From Desulfobacter vibrioformis DSM 8776 (GTDB lineage: Bacteria; Desulfobacterota; Desulfobacteria; Desulfobacterales; Desulfobacteraceae): a stretch of 64,000 nucleotides of DNA. Shown piece by piece: positions 44,701-56,000 of the stretch (position 1 is its first letter; every line of letters begins with the position of its first letter). Location: assembly GCF_000745975.1 (NCBI RefSeq), contig NZ_JQKJ01000004.1, positions 159,283 through 223,282 of the forward strand, in the 5' to 3' direction. Both the position numbers and the translations under genes were made by a program. The notes beneath the pieces were generated by a model that had not been told where the DNA came from, did not search any database, and worked only from the letters and a program-made list of their open reading frames with translations.

Positions 44701-44960
44701 ACGCCGTGTGCCAGGCCTGCTGGCCCATTGAATACTGGGACCCGGAGCAGGGGGTGAGCCTGGATCACTTCCCGCCGGGCCACCGCTATGACATCCCGCT
44801 GTGTGCGCTAAAAATCAGTGGACTGGACAACTTATTTACGGCGGGTAAATGCTTTTCAGCCGAGCCCCGGGTCCAGGCGTCGGCAAGGGTGGTGGGAACC
44901 TGCTGGGCCATGGGCCAGGGACTTGTCAACGCGATTATCAAGGAGAGGGAGACTGCGTAA
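41703..44960 (+). CDS. P-type ATPase fused to an FAD-dependent oxidoreductase
   Basis: 1085 residues in one unbroken frame. Residues 1-685 form a P1B-like P-type ATPase: an acidic N-terminus without a CxxC metal domain, actuator loop TGES (242-245), phosphorylation site FDKTGTLTDG (Asp380), HP motif LTHPIAKAIV and hinge GDGVND (581-586). The Cys-Pro-Cys expected before DKTGT is absent: the segment around 330-350 contains no Cys. Residues 700-1085 start IVIVGAGAAGTACALA (GAGAAG 711-716), a Rossmann FAD-binding fold, with a DTTGRAD motif and a C-terminal NLFTAGKCFSAEPRVQAS of FAD-dependent dehydrogenases. The junction is a Pro/Ser-rich linker. It is the first gene of the PKS-NRPS cluster, with AAAGGAATTC upstream of the ATG and three bases before the ligase gene. 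The ion and the redox substrate are unknown. Confidence 0.88.
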   Translation: MLDLTVVLLTYAGVKIYEKFIKDEPGEKQAAENPSEEQHRDEEKILDPEVPLEVQTDQEDLPRPEDPRALAKQKRSHYQQMSAVTLGTAFLRYISPTFTLVNIAAYTYTMLPFYRQVETAVRQRLLKDGKVDTHLLMGIGNLLLLGTGRYITAGIGLGFVYVGDAIQARASETAEKKLTGNLVDTLFDPHQKVWIVKEGAELESSLEAVGQGDILVIRAGETIPIDGQVVSGMASVDQHAFTGESYPVEKGIGEPVFASTLVLTGQVHVRVEKSGRETTIGRISEILDNSLKSKTELQLRGEQWAEKANLPFLVMAGAGLAVFGPVGAMVILSGNTIQAIRVLAPLATLNYQTVASHRQILVKQGQGIEQISAIDTFLFDKTGTLTDGDLEVRTLLCVHPDYGEKDILFYAALAEHQLTHPIAKAIVRHAREAGITVENLDDIEYRQGFGIVVQYRDLTIHVGSARFMDAEGIPLTRQTMSRQDEIHAQGHSLVMVAIGRRVAGLIELEARVRPEVLMVFSTLRQKGIQHIGIVSGDHAAPTRKLAEALGADSIFAEVLPEDKADIVRKFKSEGHTVCFIGDGVNDAIAMQQADLSISLRGATTLATDVADIILTDPDLTHLCELLKLSGQLENNLKRSLGICYLGMGVVLLGTLLGRIDILAAMGVHFALGTAAIGNAMMPLAGMKKRPSQPTREAPSDPAPSKPIVIVGAGAAGTACALAAAAQGVDVLVLEQSEQPGGIVAHTFIHTLGGLFDDQGEFLNPGLPVELAKRLSQASPLTRKRRIGKNWTLSVDPEVYARVTREWMDEYPGIEIRYNQHITGVSVANGKIESITVTQDGDTYTLTPHTVIDTTGRADIVRHVKNMGDTVDGEVLAGMIVRLRGVAPNAVTFPKSVGLLIRIRKAAERRELPPECGTIWLDSGVYPDEVYVKFNLKPADFNQARMDRVTSDLLAFLQTLPGFSQAVIDAGGQLGIRNGHQVQGDYTLTESDLKKGRRFPDAVCQACWPIEYWDPEQGVSLDHFPPGHRYDIPLCALKISGLDNLFTAGKCFSAEPRVQASARVVGTCWAMGQGLVNAIIKERETA

Positions 44961-44963
44961 GCC

Positions 44964-46448
44964 ATGTCATTGAACCTAGCCGACCTGTTTTTCCGACAGG
45001 CTGATGAACAGCCGGACCAGCCCGTGATCCTGGGCCCCCGGGACCATGACCGGGTTACCTATGGCGATTTTTGCCGCACCATCCAGGGGCTGGCAAAAAC
45101 GCTTCAGGGCTTTGGGGCCGGCAAAGGGATGAACATCGGCCTGCACTGCCCCAGCGGAGCGCAGTACATTTCCCTGACCTACGCCATCTGGGCCTGCGGA
45201 GCCGCAGTCACCCCGATTCCCATGGAGCTGGCAGAGGAAGAAAAACAGCAGATACTGCACCATATCGCCATTGACGCCATCATCTCCACCGGGTCCTCTG
45301 GTGCCGGAAGCAGCCTGTTTGCCCCATTTGCCCGGGGAGAGGCCATAGCCCTCACGGAACAGGCCTGGTTTTTTCCGGTCAAACCCCAGCGGGAACCGCC
45401 GCCTGAACTGGATAAACTGAATCCGGCCTTTATCCGTTTCACCTCGGGCACAACCGGTGCGGCCAAAGGCGTGGTGCTCTCCCACGACACCATCCTTGCG
45501 CGGATCCAGGCCGCCAACCAGGGGCTTGGCATCGGACCTTCGGACCGCATTGTCTGGATGCTCTCCATGGCCTACCACTTTGCGGTCTCCATTGTGGCTT
45601 ACCTGAGCTTTGGGGCCACCATTATTCTGCCTAAAAACGCCTTTGGCGTCAGCATGTTACAGGCCGCCACCCGTCACCGGGCCACCATGATCTACGGGTC
45701 CCCCACCCACTACGAGCTGATGACCCATGACCAGAGCGGGCAATCCCTGCCGCGGCTTCGCCTGGCAATCGCCACCACCACCCGCCTGGCTCCGGAACTT
45801 GCCCAGGCTTTTTACCAGCGCTTTGGCCTGCCCCTGAACGAAACTTACGGTATTATCGAAATTGGCCTGCCTGCCGTGAATCTTGACCAGCCCTGGGAAA
45901 AACGGGGGTCCGTGGGTAAGCCGCTGCCGGCTTACACCGTCAGACTGGCCGGGCAGCCTGACGGCGATTCAGGAGATAAGGCCGGAGAGATCCTGATCAA
46001 GGGTCCCGGCTTGCTGGATGCCTACTACGACCCCTGGCAACTCCGAAACGCCATTCTTCAACAAAACGGCGGCTGGCTGGCAACCGGGGATCTCGGTGTG
46101 ATGGACGACCAGGGATTTCTCACTATTTCCGGGCGCAGCAAGGAGATGATCAGCGTGGCAGGCATGAAATTTTTTCCCCAGGAGGTGGAAGCGGTACTCA
46201 TGCGGCATCCGGCTGTTCTGGAGGCCTGCGTGTTCGGCATCAAGGCCCCGCGGCTGGGAGAAACGCCCATGGCCCTTCTGGTGCGGGCCAACGACGCCCA
46301 ACCCACGGATGACATTGCTCTGAAAGCCCATTGCAGCAGGTACCTGGCCGGGTACAAAGTTCCGGTCCGGTTCCAGTGGGTGCCTTGTCTGGCCCGCACT
46401 GCCAGCGGCAAAATCATCCGGAATGCCGCCAAACTGATGAATCGGTGA
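44964..46448 (+). CDS. acyl-AMP ligase (AMP-binding enzyme)
   Basis: 494 residues of the ANL superfamily. Motifs are FTSGTTGAAKGVVLSH (A3, about 159-174), NETYGIIEIGLPAV (A5), LATGDLGVMDDQGFL (A7), ISGRSKEMISVAGMKFFPQEVE (A8 hinge) and the catalytic Lys in ARTASGKIIRN (Lys483). It activates a carboxylic acid as an acyl-adenylate and passes it to CoA or, more probably here, to the free-standing ACP encoded next. The absence of attached C or PCP domains makes it a loading enzyme for the synthase. The substrate cannot be read from sequence alone. An AAGGAGAGGGAG purine run precedes the ATG. Confidence 0.9.
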   Translation: MSLNLADLFFRQADEQPDQPVILGPRDHDRVTYGDFCRTIQGLAKTLQGFGAGKGMNIGLHCPSGAQYISLTYAIWACGAAVTPIPMELAEEEKQQILHHIAIDAIISTGSSGAGSSLFAPFARGEAIALTEQAWFFPVKPQREPPPELDKLNPAFIRFTSGTTGAAKGVVLSHDTILARIQAANQGLGIGPSDRIVWMLSMAYHFAVSIVAYLSFGATIILPKNAFGVSMLQAATRHRATMIYGSPTHYELMTHDQSGQSLPRLRLAIATTTRLAPELAQAFYQRFGLPLNETYGIIEIGLPAVNLDQPWEKRGSVGKPLPAYTVRLAGQPDGDSGDKAGEILIKGPGLLDAYYDPWQLRNAILQQNGGWLATGDLGVMDDQGFLTISGRSKEMISVAGMKFFPQEVEAVLMRHPAVLEACVFGIKAPRLGETPMALLVRANDAQPTDDIALKAHCSRYLAGYKVPVRFQWVPCLARTASGKIIRNAAKLMNR

Positions 46449-46517
46449 AACCATGACCTTACAGACTGGTCCAAATGATCTTTTAACCCTAACCCTTAAA
46501 ATCTTAAATACGGATAT

Positions 46518-46772
46518 ATGAACCTTCAGCAGACACTTCGCAACTACATTCTTGACAAATGCCTCAAAGGCCTGGCACCGGAAGGGTTTGACGACGATTT
46601 CAACCTGATTGACGCCGGTTTCATGGATTCCTTAACCATTATCAACACGGTCTCCCATATGGAAAAAGAGTACGGCATCACCTTTGATGACGGTGATATC
46701 GTGCCGGAACATTTTATGTCGGTCAATGCCCTGGCCGCATTTGTCCGCGGGAAGCGCCTACAGGCTCGTTAA
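46518..46772 (+). CDS. free-standing acyl carrier protein
   Basis: 84 residues with the four-helix ACP pattern and phosphopantetheine site DAGFMDSLTI (Ser38). It is acidic in the first part (GFDDDFNLIDAG), with helix III EHFMSVNALAAFV. It would carry the acyl group made by the adjacent ligase to the KS domain of the megasynthase (inference). The ribosome-binding site is weak. The coding frame ends 12 bases before the palindromic element at 46785-46937. Confidence 0.92.
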   Translation: MNLQQTLRNYILDKCLKGLAPEGFDDDFNLIDAGFMDSLTIINTVSHMEKEYGITFDDGDIVPEHFMSVNALAAFVRGKRLQAR

Positions 46773-46784
46773 CCGGTCAAAAAT

Positions 46785-46937
46785 CAATGTCCTTAACTTT
46801 AAGGAGACTCTTATTAAAACCATGAAGATCATGAAGGACATGAAGATTGATTTTCGGTATATACTCTTCATGATCTTCATGATCTTCATGATCTTCATGG
46901 TAAAATAAAATATTCAGTACTTAAGTTAATGACATTG
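46785..46937. repeat. palindromic repeat element, second copy
   Basis: Outer arms CAATGTCCTTAACTTTAAG (46785-46803) and CTTAAGTTAATGACATTG (46920-46937) are inverted copies with one mismatch and one indel. They match the arms of the element at 5467-5596. The inner arms are CATGAAG units every 9 nt (46819-46847) opposite four CTTCATG units (46866-46901). It fills most of the 240-bp gap between the ACP and megasynthase genes, and its hairpin could attenuate read-through. Confidence 0.8.
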
Positions 46938-47012
46938 GGACAAAAATGATAAAAGAACAGTCTGATAAACGCCGCCGACCGGCGGCTTCTCCACATAAAT
47001 AGGGATATCATA

Positions 47013-50000
47013 ATGGCGTCAAATGCGAACCCCCCGTTCGATATTGCGATTATAGGCCTGTCATGCCGCTTCCCGGGCGCGGAAAACCCGGAAGCCTTTT
47101 GGGATCTCCTGGAAAAAGGGGGGGATGCCATTACCCAAATCCCGTCCAACCGCTTTGATGTGGATGCCTTTTACGATCCTGATCCGGAAAAGCCGGGAAC
47201 CATCACCACACGCTACGGCGGTTTCCTGTCCCGGGTGGACCAGTTCGACCCCGCGTTTTTCGGTATACCGCCCCGGGCGGCAAATGCCATTGATCCCCAG
47301 CAGAGACTGGCTCTGGAGGTGAGCTGGGAAGCCCTGGAAAACGCCGCCATTGCGCCGGGCAACCTTAGGAATTGCCAGGTGGGCGTCTTTGTGGGGGTTA
47401 CCGAGAATGACTATGCCCGGGCCGCGTTCCAGGCCCCGGCCCAGATCGACCTTTACAGCGGCACCGGCAATCTCCAGGCATTTGTGGCCGGGCGCATCGC
47501 CTATGCCCTGGGCGTTCAGGGCCAGGCCCTTTCCATCAACACGGCCTGTTCCAGCTCCCTTGTGGCTGTTCATTCGGCCTGCCAGGCCCTGCGCCTGGGA
47601 GAGTGTGAACTGGCCCTGGCAGGCGGGGTCCAGGTCATACTCAGCCCCCACAACTATATTTTCCTGTCCAGGTCCAAGGCCCTGAGCCCGGACGGGCGCT
47701 GCAAAGTATTTGACGCGGCTGCCAACGGCTTTTCCCGGGGGGAGGGGTGCGGCATGGTGGTGCTCAAGCGCCTGGCCGACGCCCGGCAGGACCGGGATAA
47801 TATCCTGGGCGTCATTCGCGCAAGCGCCGTTAACAACGACGGCTTTTCCGGCGGTTTGACCGTGCCCAATGTCGCGGCCCAGGAACGGCTGCTGCGCACG
47901 GCCCTGGAACGGGCCAATCTTAGGCCCGGCCAGGTCGGTTATCTGGAGGCCCACGGCACGGGCACCATACTGGGAGATCCCCTGGAGATGCAGGCTGCGG
48001 GCAGGGTGTACGGCCCTGGCCGGGACCCGGGACAGCCCCTGGTCATTGGTTCGGTAAAAGGCAACATAGGCCATTCCGAAGCAGCCGCGGGCATTGCCGG
48101 GCTCATCAAGGTGATCCTGGCCATGGGGCACGGCCGGATTCCCGGGCAGCCCCATTTCAAGACCCCCAATCCGCGTATTCCCTGGGACAAACTGCCCTTC
48201 CGGGTCCCGGCCGGGACCATGGACTGGCCTGGTACACCCAAGATTGCGGGCATCAGCAGTTTCGGCATGAGCGGGACCAATGCCCATGTGCTGGTTGAAG
48301 CGGGTGAGGCCCCGGCAGTGCCTGGGGATGATGTGGTCCGGCGCCCCGCACACATCCTGCCGATATCCGGAAAAACCGGAACCGCAGTGGCGGACCTTGC
48401 TGCCCGTTACAGCCAATGGCTGGACCGGCACCCGGACATCCCTTTGGCGGATATCTGCTTTACCGCCGCCACCGGGCGGGACCATTTTGCCCACCGGGCA
48501 GCCCTCGTGGTTGAAACCCTGGACCAGCTTTCAAAAAGCCTGTCCCAGCCGCCCCGGACCCAGCCCGGGCCGGCCCCTGTGACGGTGATGCTGTTCACCG
48601 GCCAGGGCAGCCAGTACAGCGGCATGGGCCAGGGGCTTTATGACACCCAGCCTGTATTCCGGAACGTCCTGGATCAATGTGCCGCCATTTTGGAGCCCTT
48701 GCTGGATATCCCCCTCACATCCCTTGTTTTTGATCCGGTACACGGAGCACTGCTCAATCAGACCCGCTATACCCAGCCCGCGCTTTTTTCCCTGGAAGTG
48801 GCGCTGTATGAGTGGTGGCGGTCCCTGGGTATTGAACCGGATGTGGTGATGGGGCACAGCCTGGGCGAGTATTCGGCTGCCTATGCCGCCGACGTATTTT
48901 CCCTGGAAGATGCATTGCACCTGGTCACCCGGCGGGGCCGGCTCATGGACGGCCTGCCCCCGGGCGGGGCCATGGCCGCTGTTTTTGCCCAACCAGCCCA
49001 GGTGGACAAGGCCATCGCAGGCACAGGGCTCTCCATTGCCGCATACAACGGCGGTCACCAGGTCATCAGCGGGTCTGGAGCCGAGGTGAGCGCCGTGACA
49101 GACAGGTTTGAACAGGCAGGCGTGCGCATCCAGGGGCTGCAAACCAGCCAGGCCTTTCATTCCGCCCTGCTGGACCCCATACTGGATGAGTTTGTCCAAT
49201 TTGCGGCCACCCTTCATTTCCAGCCGCCCCAGCGCACCCTGGTCAGCAATCTGACCGGAAAGGCATTTGCCCCGGGTGAGGTGCCGGACAGCGACTACTG
49301 GCGCCGCCACAGCCGGGAACCGGTGCAGTTTGCCCAAAGCTGTTCGGCTGCGGCAGAACTGGGCGGCAACATCCTGCTGGAAATCGGTCCCCACCCGGTG
49401 CTGGCTGCCATGGCCCTCCATTGCTGGCCGGACAGGGAAAGCCCGGTTGCGGCGGGCAGCCTGCGCCGGATAATTGAGGACAACCGGCAGACCGCCCAGG
49501 CCCTGTCACGCCTGTACATGGCCGGGGCCAATCCCGACTGGGCCGCATGGGACGCCCCATGGCCCCGGTGCAAAGTGGGGTTGCCCACATACCCTTTCCA
49601 GCGGCGCCGCTGCTGGGTGGAAACAACAGAGACGATTGACGCCTTCCCTCATCCGGCAAACGATGTAACAGCCGCGCCAGAGGAACCAGCACCCCGGGCT
49701 TCCCAGGAAAAGGAAGCTCCCCTGATTCATCGCCTTCAGCAGGCATTACAGGCCATCATGGGGCTGGACGATTTGCCGGATCCTGATACCAATGTCTTTG
49801 ACCTGGGGCTGGATTCCCTCATGGCTGTGGAGCTGCGCAACCGGATCCAGGGTATCACGGGCCGGGAAACCGATCTGTCAAGCGCCCTTATCCTGGCCCA
49901 CCCGACACTGGCGGGCCTTGCGGCCCACCTGACCGTTGAAGGCAAAACAGGCGAAATAGACGAAACAGGCGCCCGGGGCCAAACCCGTTTTACCCCGCTG

Positions 50001-53000
50001 TCCGCGGGCCAGCAGGCCCTCTGGTTCATCTACCGGGACGCCCCGGAAAGCCCGGCTTACAACACCGGGCTGCTGCTCCGGTTCGAAACCGCACTGGATG
50101 CGGACCTGCTCAGGCAGGCCCTGCAACGGCTGGCGTCGCGCCATGCCATGCTGCAAACCCGTATTGCTGAAAAAGACGGCCAGCCCTGCCAATGGGCGGA
50201 TCCGGACCTGGAACCGGCCTTTCGCCAATGGGACGCCTCGGCCTGGGATGAAGGCCGGCTGATGGATGAGGTGCGGCAAGCCTCCCAACAACCTTTTGTG
50301 CTGGAGCAGGGCGTTTTCCGGGTGGACGGATTCCTGGATGCCCGGCAGGGGCCCCTGGTGCTGCTGGGACTCCATCACATTGCCGGGGATGCCCGTTCCA
50401 TGGCCATCCTGGGCCGGGAAATCTGTGCGCTTTATGACGCGCAAATCCAGGGCAAAGAACCGGATTTACCCGCATTACCGGCCAGGTATGCTGATTTTGT
50501 CCAATGGGAAAAGGATCTGCTGGCCGGTGAAGAAAAGGAAAAGATGGCTGCCTATTGGCACCAGGAGCTGGCAGGCCGCCTGTCCATTCTCCAGCTTCCC
50601 ACGGACCGGCCCCGGCCAAGGCTGCAGACCTTTAACGGCGCCTCCCTGCGCTTTACCCTGGCCCCGGAACTGACCGACCGGCTCAGGATACTGGCCCGCC
50701 AGGAGCAGTGTACCTTGTTCACCGTGCTGTTCACCGCTTTCCAGATCTTGCTCCACCGCTATACCGGCCAGGAGGAGATCCTGCTGGGAGTCCCCACTTC
50801 CACGGTCCGGGGCCGTCGGGAATTTAACGACATGGTGGGGTATCTGGTCAATCCCATGGTTGTGCGCGCAAGTTTCCCCAGGGATGCACAGACAAGCTTC
50901 CGTGAAAAAGCTGCCATGAACCAGCACCGGATATTTACCGGACTGGACCACCAGCCCTATCCCTTTCCTTTGCTCATGGAACAATTGCAGCCGGAACGGG
51001 ACCCCAGCTATCCCCCCCTTGTCCAGGCGCTTTTCGCCTATGAGACCCGGGCCCTGATCCCCAGGCGGTTTTTCAGCGGAGGCGTGGCAGCCCACAGCAT
51101 TGCCCTTGACCAGATGGAGGGGCAGTTCGATGTGTCCATGACCTTTGACGATGATAAGAATGCCCTGTCAGGTACCTTAAGCTATAACAGGGATCTCTTT
51201 TTTCCTGAAACGGCCCGGCGGATGTCGGAGCACCTGCGGGTGCTCCTGGAAGGTATCGCGGTGTTCCCGGACCAGGAGATCCATACCCTGCCCATGCTCA
51301 CCCCGGCGGAAACCCGGCGCCTCATGGAGTGGAACCGGACCGGAAGATCGTTCCCCGCCGGCAAAACCATTGTCGAGCTGTTCGAAACCCAGGTGGAGAA
51401 AACGCCTTCTGCCATTGCTGTGGTGTGTGAAGAGGAACGGCTGACCTACCGCGAACTCAATGAACAGGCCAACCGGCTGGCCCATTACCTGGCGAAATAT
51501 CTGGCGGACCGGCAGAATCCTTTGATTGCCATTGCAGTGGAGCCGTCCGCCGGGATGGTCATTGGCCTGCTGGGAATACTCAAGGCCGGCGGGGCTTATC
51601 TGCCCATCGACCCCGCCTATCCGGCGGAGCGTATCAAGTATATGCTGGCGGACAGCGGCGCGCCCCTGGTGTTGACCCAGACCGGATTAAAAACGCGCCT
51701 GCCCATTGACACGGCGGCGCATGACGTGATCTGCCTGGATGACGACAAAGGATTCCGGTCCCAGTCCGGGCATAATCCCCCGGCCCACCCCGCCGGGACG
51801 GACCTGGCCTATGTGATCTATACCTCGGGGTCCACCGGGAAGCCCAAGGGCGTGATGATTGAACATGCCGGGCTGGTGAACCTGGCTTTTTCACAAATTG
51901 ACACCTTTCAACTCCAGCCGGACAGCCGTGTGTTGCAATTCGCCTCCTTCAGCTTTGACGCGTCTGTCTCTGAAATCACCACCACCTTGCTGAGCGGCGG
52001 GGCCTTATACATCGCGTCCAGATACATCCTGCTGGATCCAACGGAATTTACCGCCCTGATGGGTGATGAAAAAATCAGCCATGTCACCTTGCCCCCCTCT
52101 TTTGTCCGCAACCTGCCAGGCCAGGCCCTCCAGGGGCTGAAAACCCTTGTGGTGGCCGGGGAGGCCTGTCCGGCGGAACTGGTGGCCCAATGGGCCGGCC
52201 AGGTCCGTTTTATCAATGCCTACGGACCCACCGAGAATACGGTTTGCGCCACCATGGCGGTCTGTTCCCCGGACCAGGAAGGTGGGGTCCACATTGGCCG
52301 GCCCATTCCCAATGTCCGTATCCATATCCTGGATACCCGCAACCAGCCCGTGCCGCCGGGCATTACCGGGGAACTGTGCATTGCCGGTGCCGGCCTTGCC
52401 CGGGGGTATCTCAACCGTTCCGGGCTGACCGCTGAAAAATTTGTGGAAACCCGGCTGTTCGGCAAAACCGAGCGCATCTACAAAACCGGGGACCTGGCCC
52501 GGTTTCTGCCCGACGGCAACCTGGTCTATATGGGACGGCTGGACCACCAGGTCAAACTGCGGGGTTTCCGCATCGAACCCGGGGAAATAGAGGCGGTGCT
52601 GGCACAACACCCCTTGGTCAAAGAGGCTGCCGTAACCGTGTATGAAACCAATGGAGACAGACGGCTGGCCGCCTATCTCACAAATTCGGCCGGGTCTCCT
52701 GAAGCGGAATCCGGGCTGGAACCGGCCCAGCTAAGGGAATGGCTGAAACAGCAGCTGCCCGATTATATGATTCCCAACCATTTCATGGTGCTGGACAGGC
52801 TGCCGCTGACCCCCAACGGCAAAATAGACCGCAGGGCGCTGCCCGATCCCCAGGCCGGAATTGCTGCCAAAGACAACAGATTGGCCACACCCACCGAAGA
52901 GATATTGTCGGGTCTGTGGTCCGGGCTCTTTCAAGGCGCAACCATCACCCGGCAGGCCCATTTCTTTGACCTGGGCGGACATTCCCTGACAGCCATCCTG

Positions 53001-56000
53001 CTCCTGGCCCGGATCCGGGACAGCTTTCAGGTGGAACTGCCGGTGCGGGCCGTTTTTGAGCATCCCCGGCTGGCAGATCTGGCAAAGGCCATTGAAGGGG
53101 CCATGGGCACGCCTGCCCTGCCGCCCATCCGCAAACAGCCGGACAGGTCAGCCCCGGACCTCTCCTTTGCCCAGCAGCGCCTGTGGTTCCTGAACCGGCT
53201 GGCGGGGAATGCCAGTGCGGTGTATAACATGCCCACGGTCCTGCAATTGTCCGGCAACCTGGATATCCAAGCCCTGAAGCAGGGTTTGAAATGGCTGGTC
53301 CGCCGCCATGATTCGCTGAGGAGCGCTTTTCCGGACCAGGGGGGGGAGGCACGGGTGCAGATCCAGGCCCCCGGTGACCAGGAGATCCTGGCCGTTCATG
53401 ATCTCACCGGACTTTGTCCCACGGAACAGGATGAGGCCGTACGCAACCGGGCCGGCCGCCATGCGGTCCAGCCCTTTGACTTGAGCCGGGGGCCCCTGTT
53501 CAAGGCCGACCTGCTGGTCCTGGACCGGGAAAAGTCGGTGCTGCTGCTCAATATGCACCATATCATCAGTGATGCCTGGTCCATGGGCGTGCTGGTCCGG
53601 GATCTGGGCCAGGCCTGTATTGCCTTTGCCCGGGGCAGCGAACCGGATCTTAAGCCCCTTGACATCCAGTACCAGGATTATGCGGCCTGGCAGCGCAACT
53701 GGCTCCAGGCAGAGGTGCTGGAAAAACAGGAGGCCTATTGGCACCGGCAGCTGGCCAATGCCCCGGAACTGCTGGAACTGCCCCTGGACAATCCCCGGCC
53801 GGCCCGCCAAAGCTTCAGGGGGCACCGGTACCTGCACCGGCTGTCACCGGAATTGACCCGGAGCCTTGGAGAATTGAGCCGCAGGCAGAACGTGAGCCTG
53901 TTCATGACCCTGCTCAGCACCTATTATATCCTGCTCTCCCGTTACTGCCGGGTGGATGATCTATGCGTGGGCACACCCATTGCCAACCGTACCCACAGCG
54001 ACACCCACGAAATCATCGGTTTTTTCGTCAACACCCTGGTGCTGCGGGGCCGGCTTGGGCCGGACCAATGCTTTGCCGACCTGTTGGCCCAAACCCGGAA
54101 AACCTGCCTGGACGCCTATGCAAACCAGGATATCCCCTTTGAAATGCTGGTGGAGCAGCTTCGGCCCAGCCGCAGCCTGGGCCACAGCCCCCTGTTCCAG
54201 GTGATGTTCGGACTGCAGAACAATGACCCGGTATCCCTGGACCTGCCGGGGATCGAGACCACGGCCCTGGATGTAGAGTTCCCGGTTTCCAAATTTGATC
54301 TGAGCCTCAACGCCGAAGCCCGGGACGGGGCCTTGTACTGTGAATGGGAATATGCCGCGGATCTGTTCCAGGCCGCCACCATTGAGCGCATGGCAGGCCA
54401 TTTTGAGGTATTGCTCACCGCCGTTGCGGACAATCCGGCCCGGCCTGTCAAAGACCTGCCCATGCTCACGGCCAGGGAGACAGAGGCATGGCTGGCCTGG
54501 AATGATACGGCCACGGACTTTCCCGGGGACAGCACCATCGTGGACCTGTTCCAGGCCCAGGCAGACAAAACCCCCGGCGCCATTGCCGTCTCCTTTGAAG
54601 GACAAACCCTCACCTACCAAGAGCTGGATGAAAGGTCCGGCCGGCTGGCCCATTACCTCACCCAAAACGTCCGGAAACCGTCCGGGCCGGACGCGTTCCT
54701 GATCGCCCTGTCCCTGGAACGTTCCCTGGAAATGGTGGTGGGGGTCCTGGCCATTCTCAAGGCAGGCGGGGCCTATGTGCCCATTGACCCGGATTATCCG
54801 GCTGACCGGATCCGGTACATGCTTGAGGATTGCGCAGCACCCCTGCTGCTCACCCAAAGTGCCCTGAAAGCACAACTTCCCCTGGAAGCGTTGTCCCCCC
54901 TTTGCCTTCCGGTTTTTCTGGATGAAATTGATCTGGACGAGATTGATCTCTATAACTTGGCCAAGACCCTTCCAGACACGGCCATCCAGGTGAATGATCC
55001 GGCCTATGTCAACTATACCTCGGGGTCCACCGGGCAACCCAAGGGCGTTGTCGTTCCCCACCAGGCCGTGGTCCGGCTGGTGAAAAACAGCAACTTTGCC
55101 CAACTGGATTCAGCACAGACCTTTCTCCAGTACGCGCCGGTATCCTTTGACGCAGCCACCCTGGAGATCTGGGGCGCCCTGCTCAACGGTGCAAAGCTTG
55201 TGGTCATGCCGGCCCGGCAAAAGGACCTGGCCTCCCTTGCCAGGGTGCTGGGCCGGGAAAAGATTTCCATTTTATGGCTGACCAGCAGCCTGTTCAATGT
55301 GATGCTGGAAGAATACCCCGAAGCGCTGCAAGGGGTAAAACAACTGATGACCGGCGGGGAAACCCTGTCCGTATCCCATATTCAAAAGGCATTGGACCTG
55401 CTGCCCCATACCCGGTTGATGAACGGGTACGGCCCCACGGAAAACACCACCTTTACCTGCTGTTACCCCATCATGAACCAGCCATACCCAGGCTCCATTC
55501 CCATTGGCAGGCCCATTGCCAACACCACGGTTTATATCCTGGACCAGCACCTGCAACCCGTGCCCGTCGGCGTTCCCGGAGAACTGGTCACGGGCGGCCC
55601 CGGCCTGGCGCTGGGCTATCTCAACCGGCCGGACCTGACCCGGGAAAAATTTATGGAAATCGAAATCTTCGGTAAAACCCAACGCATCTACCGGACCGGA
55701 GACCTGGTGCGCCTGCTGCCCTGCGGCGACATTGAATTCCTGGGGCGCATGGATCTTCAGGTCAAGCTGCGGGGGTTCCGCATTGAACTGGGGGAGGTCG
55801 AAGCGGTTCTTGGCCGGCTCCCGTCTGTCAGGGAAGCCGTGGTCTCTTTACACGGGACCGGCGAAGACAAGCGGCTGATCGCCTATCTCACCGGGGAGAG
55901 ATCCACCCGGGCAGGTTCCCTGATTGACCCGGCCCAGGTCAAGGAGGGCCTGAAATCCCTGTTGCCCGATTATATGATTCCCGGCCAATTCATGGTGATG

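Noticed and set aside
46819..46901. 9-nt-spaced CATGAAG units as a CRISPR or coding repeat (peptide MKIMKDMKID)
   Set aside because: The units are contiguous and without spacers, form a palindrome, have no ribosome-binding site of their own, and recur in intergenic positions elsewhere.
47061..48494. Long open frame on the opposite strand of the KS-AT region, and several others along 44-60 kb
   Set aside because: GC-rich codon use opens antisense frames; these lack any recognisable motif and lie entirely within strongly supported coding sequence.
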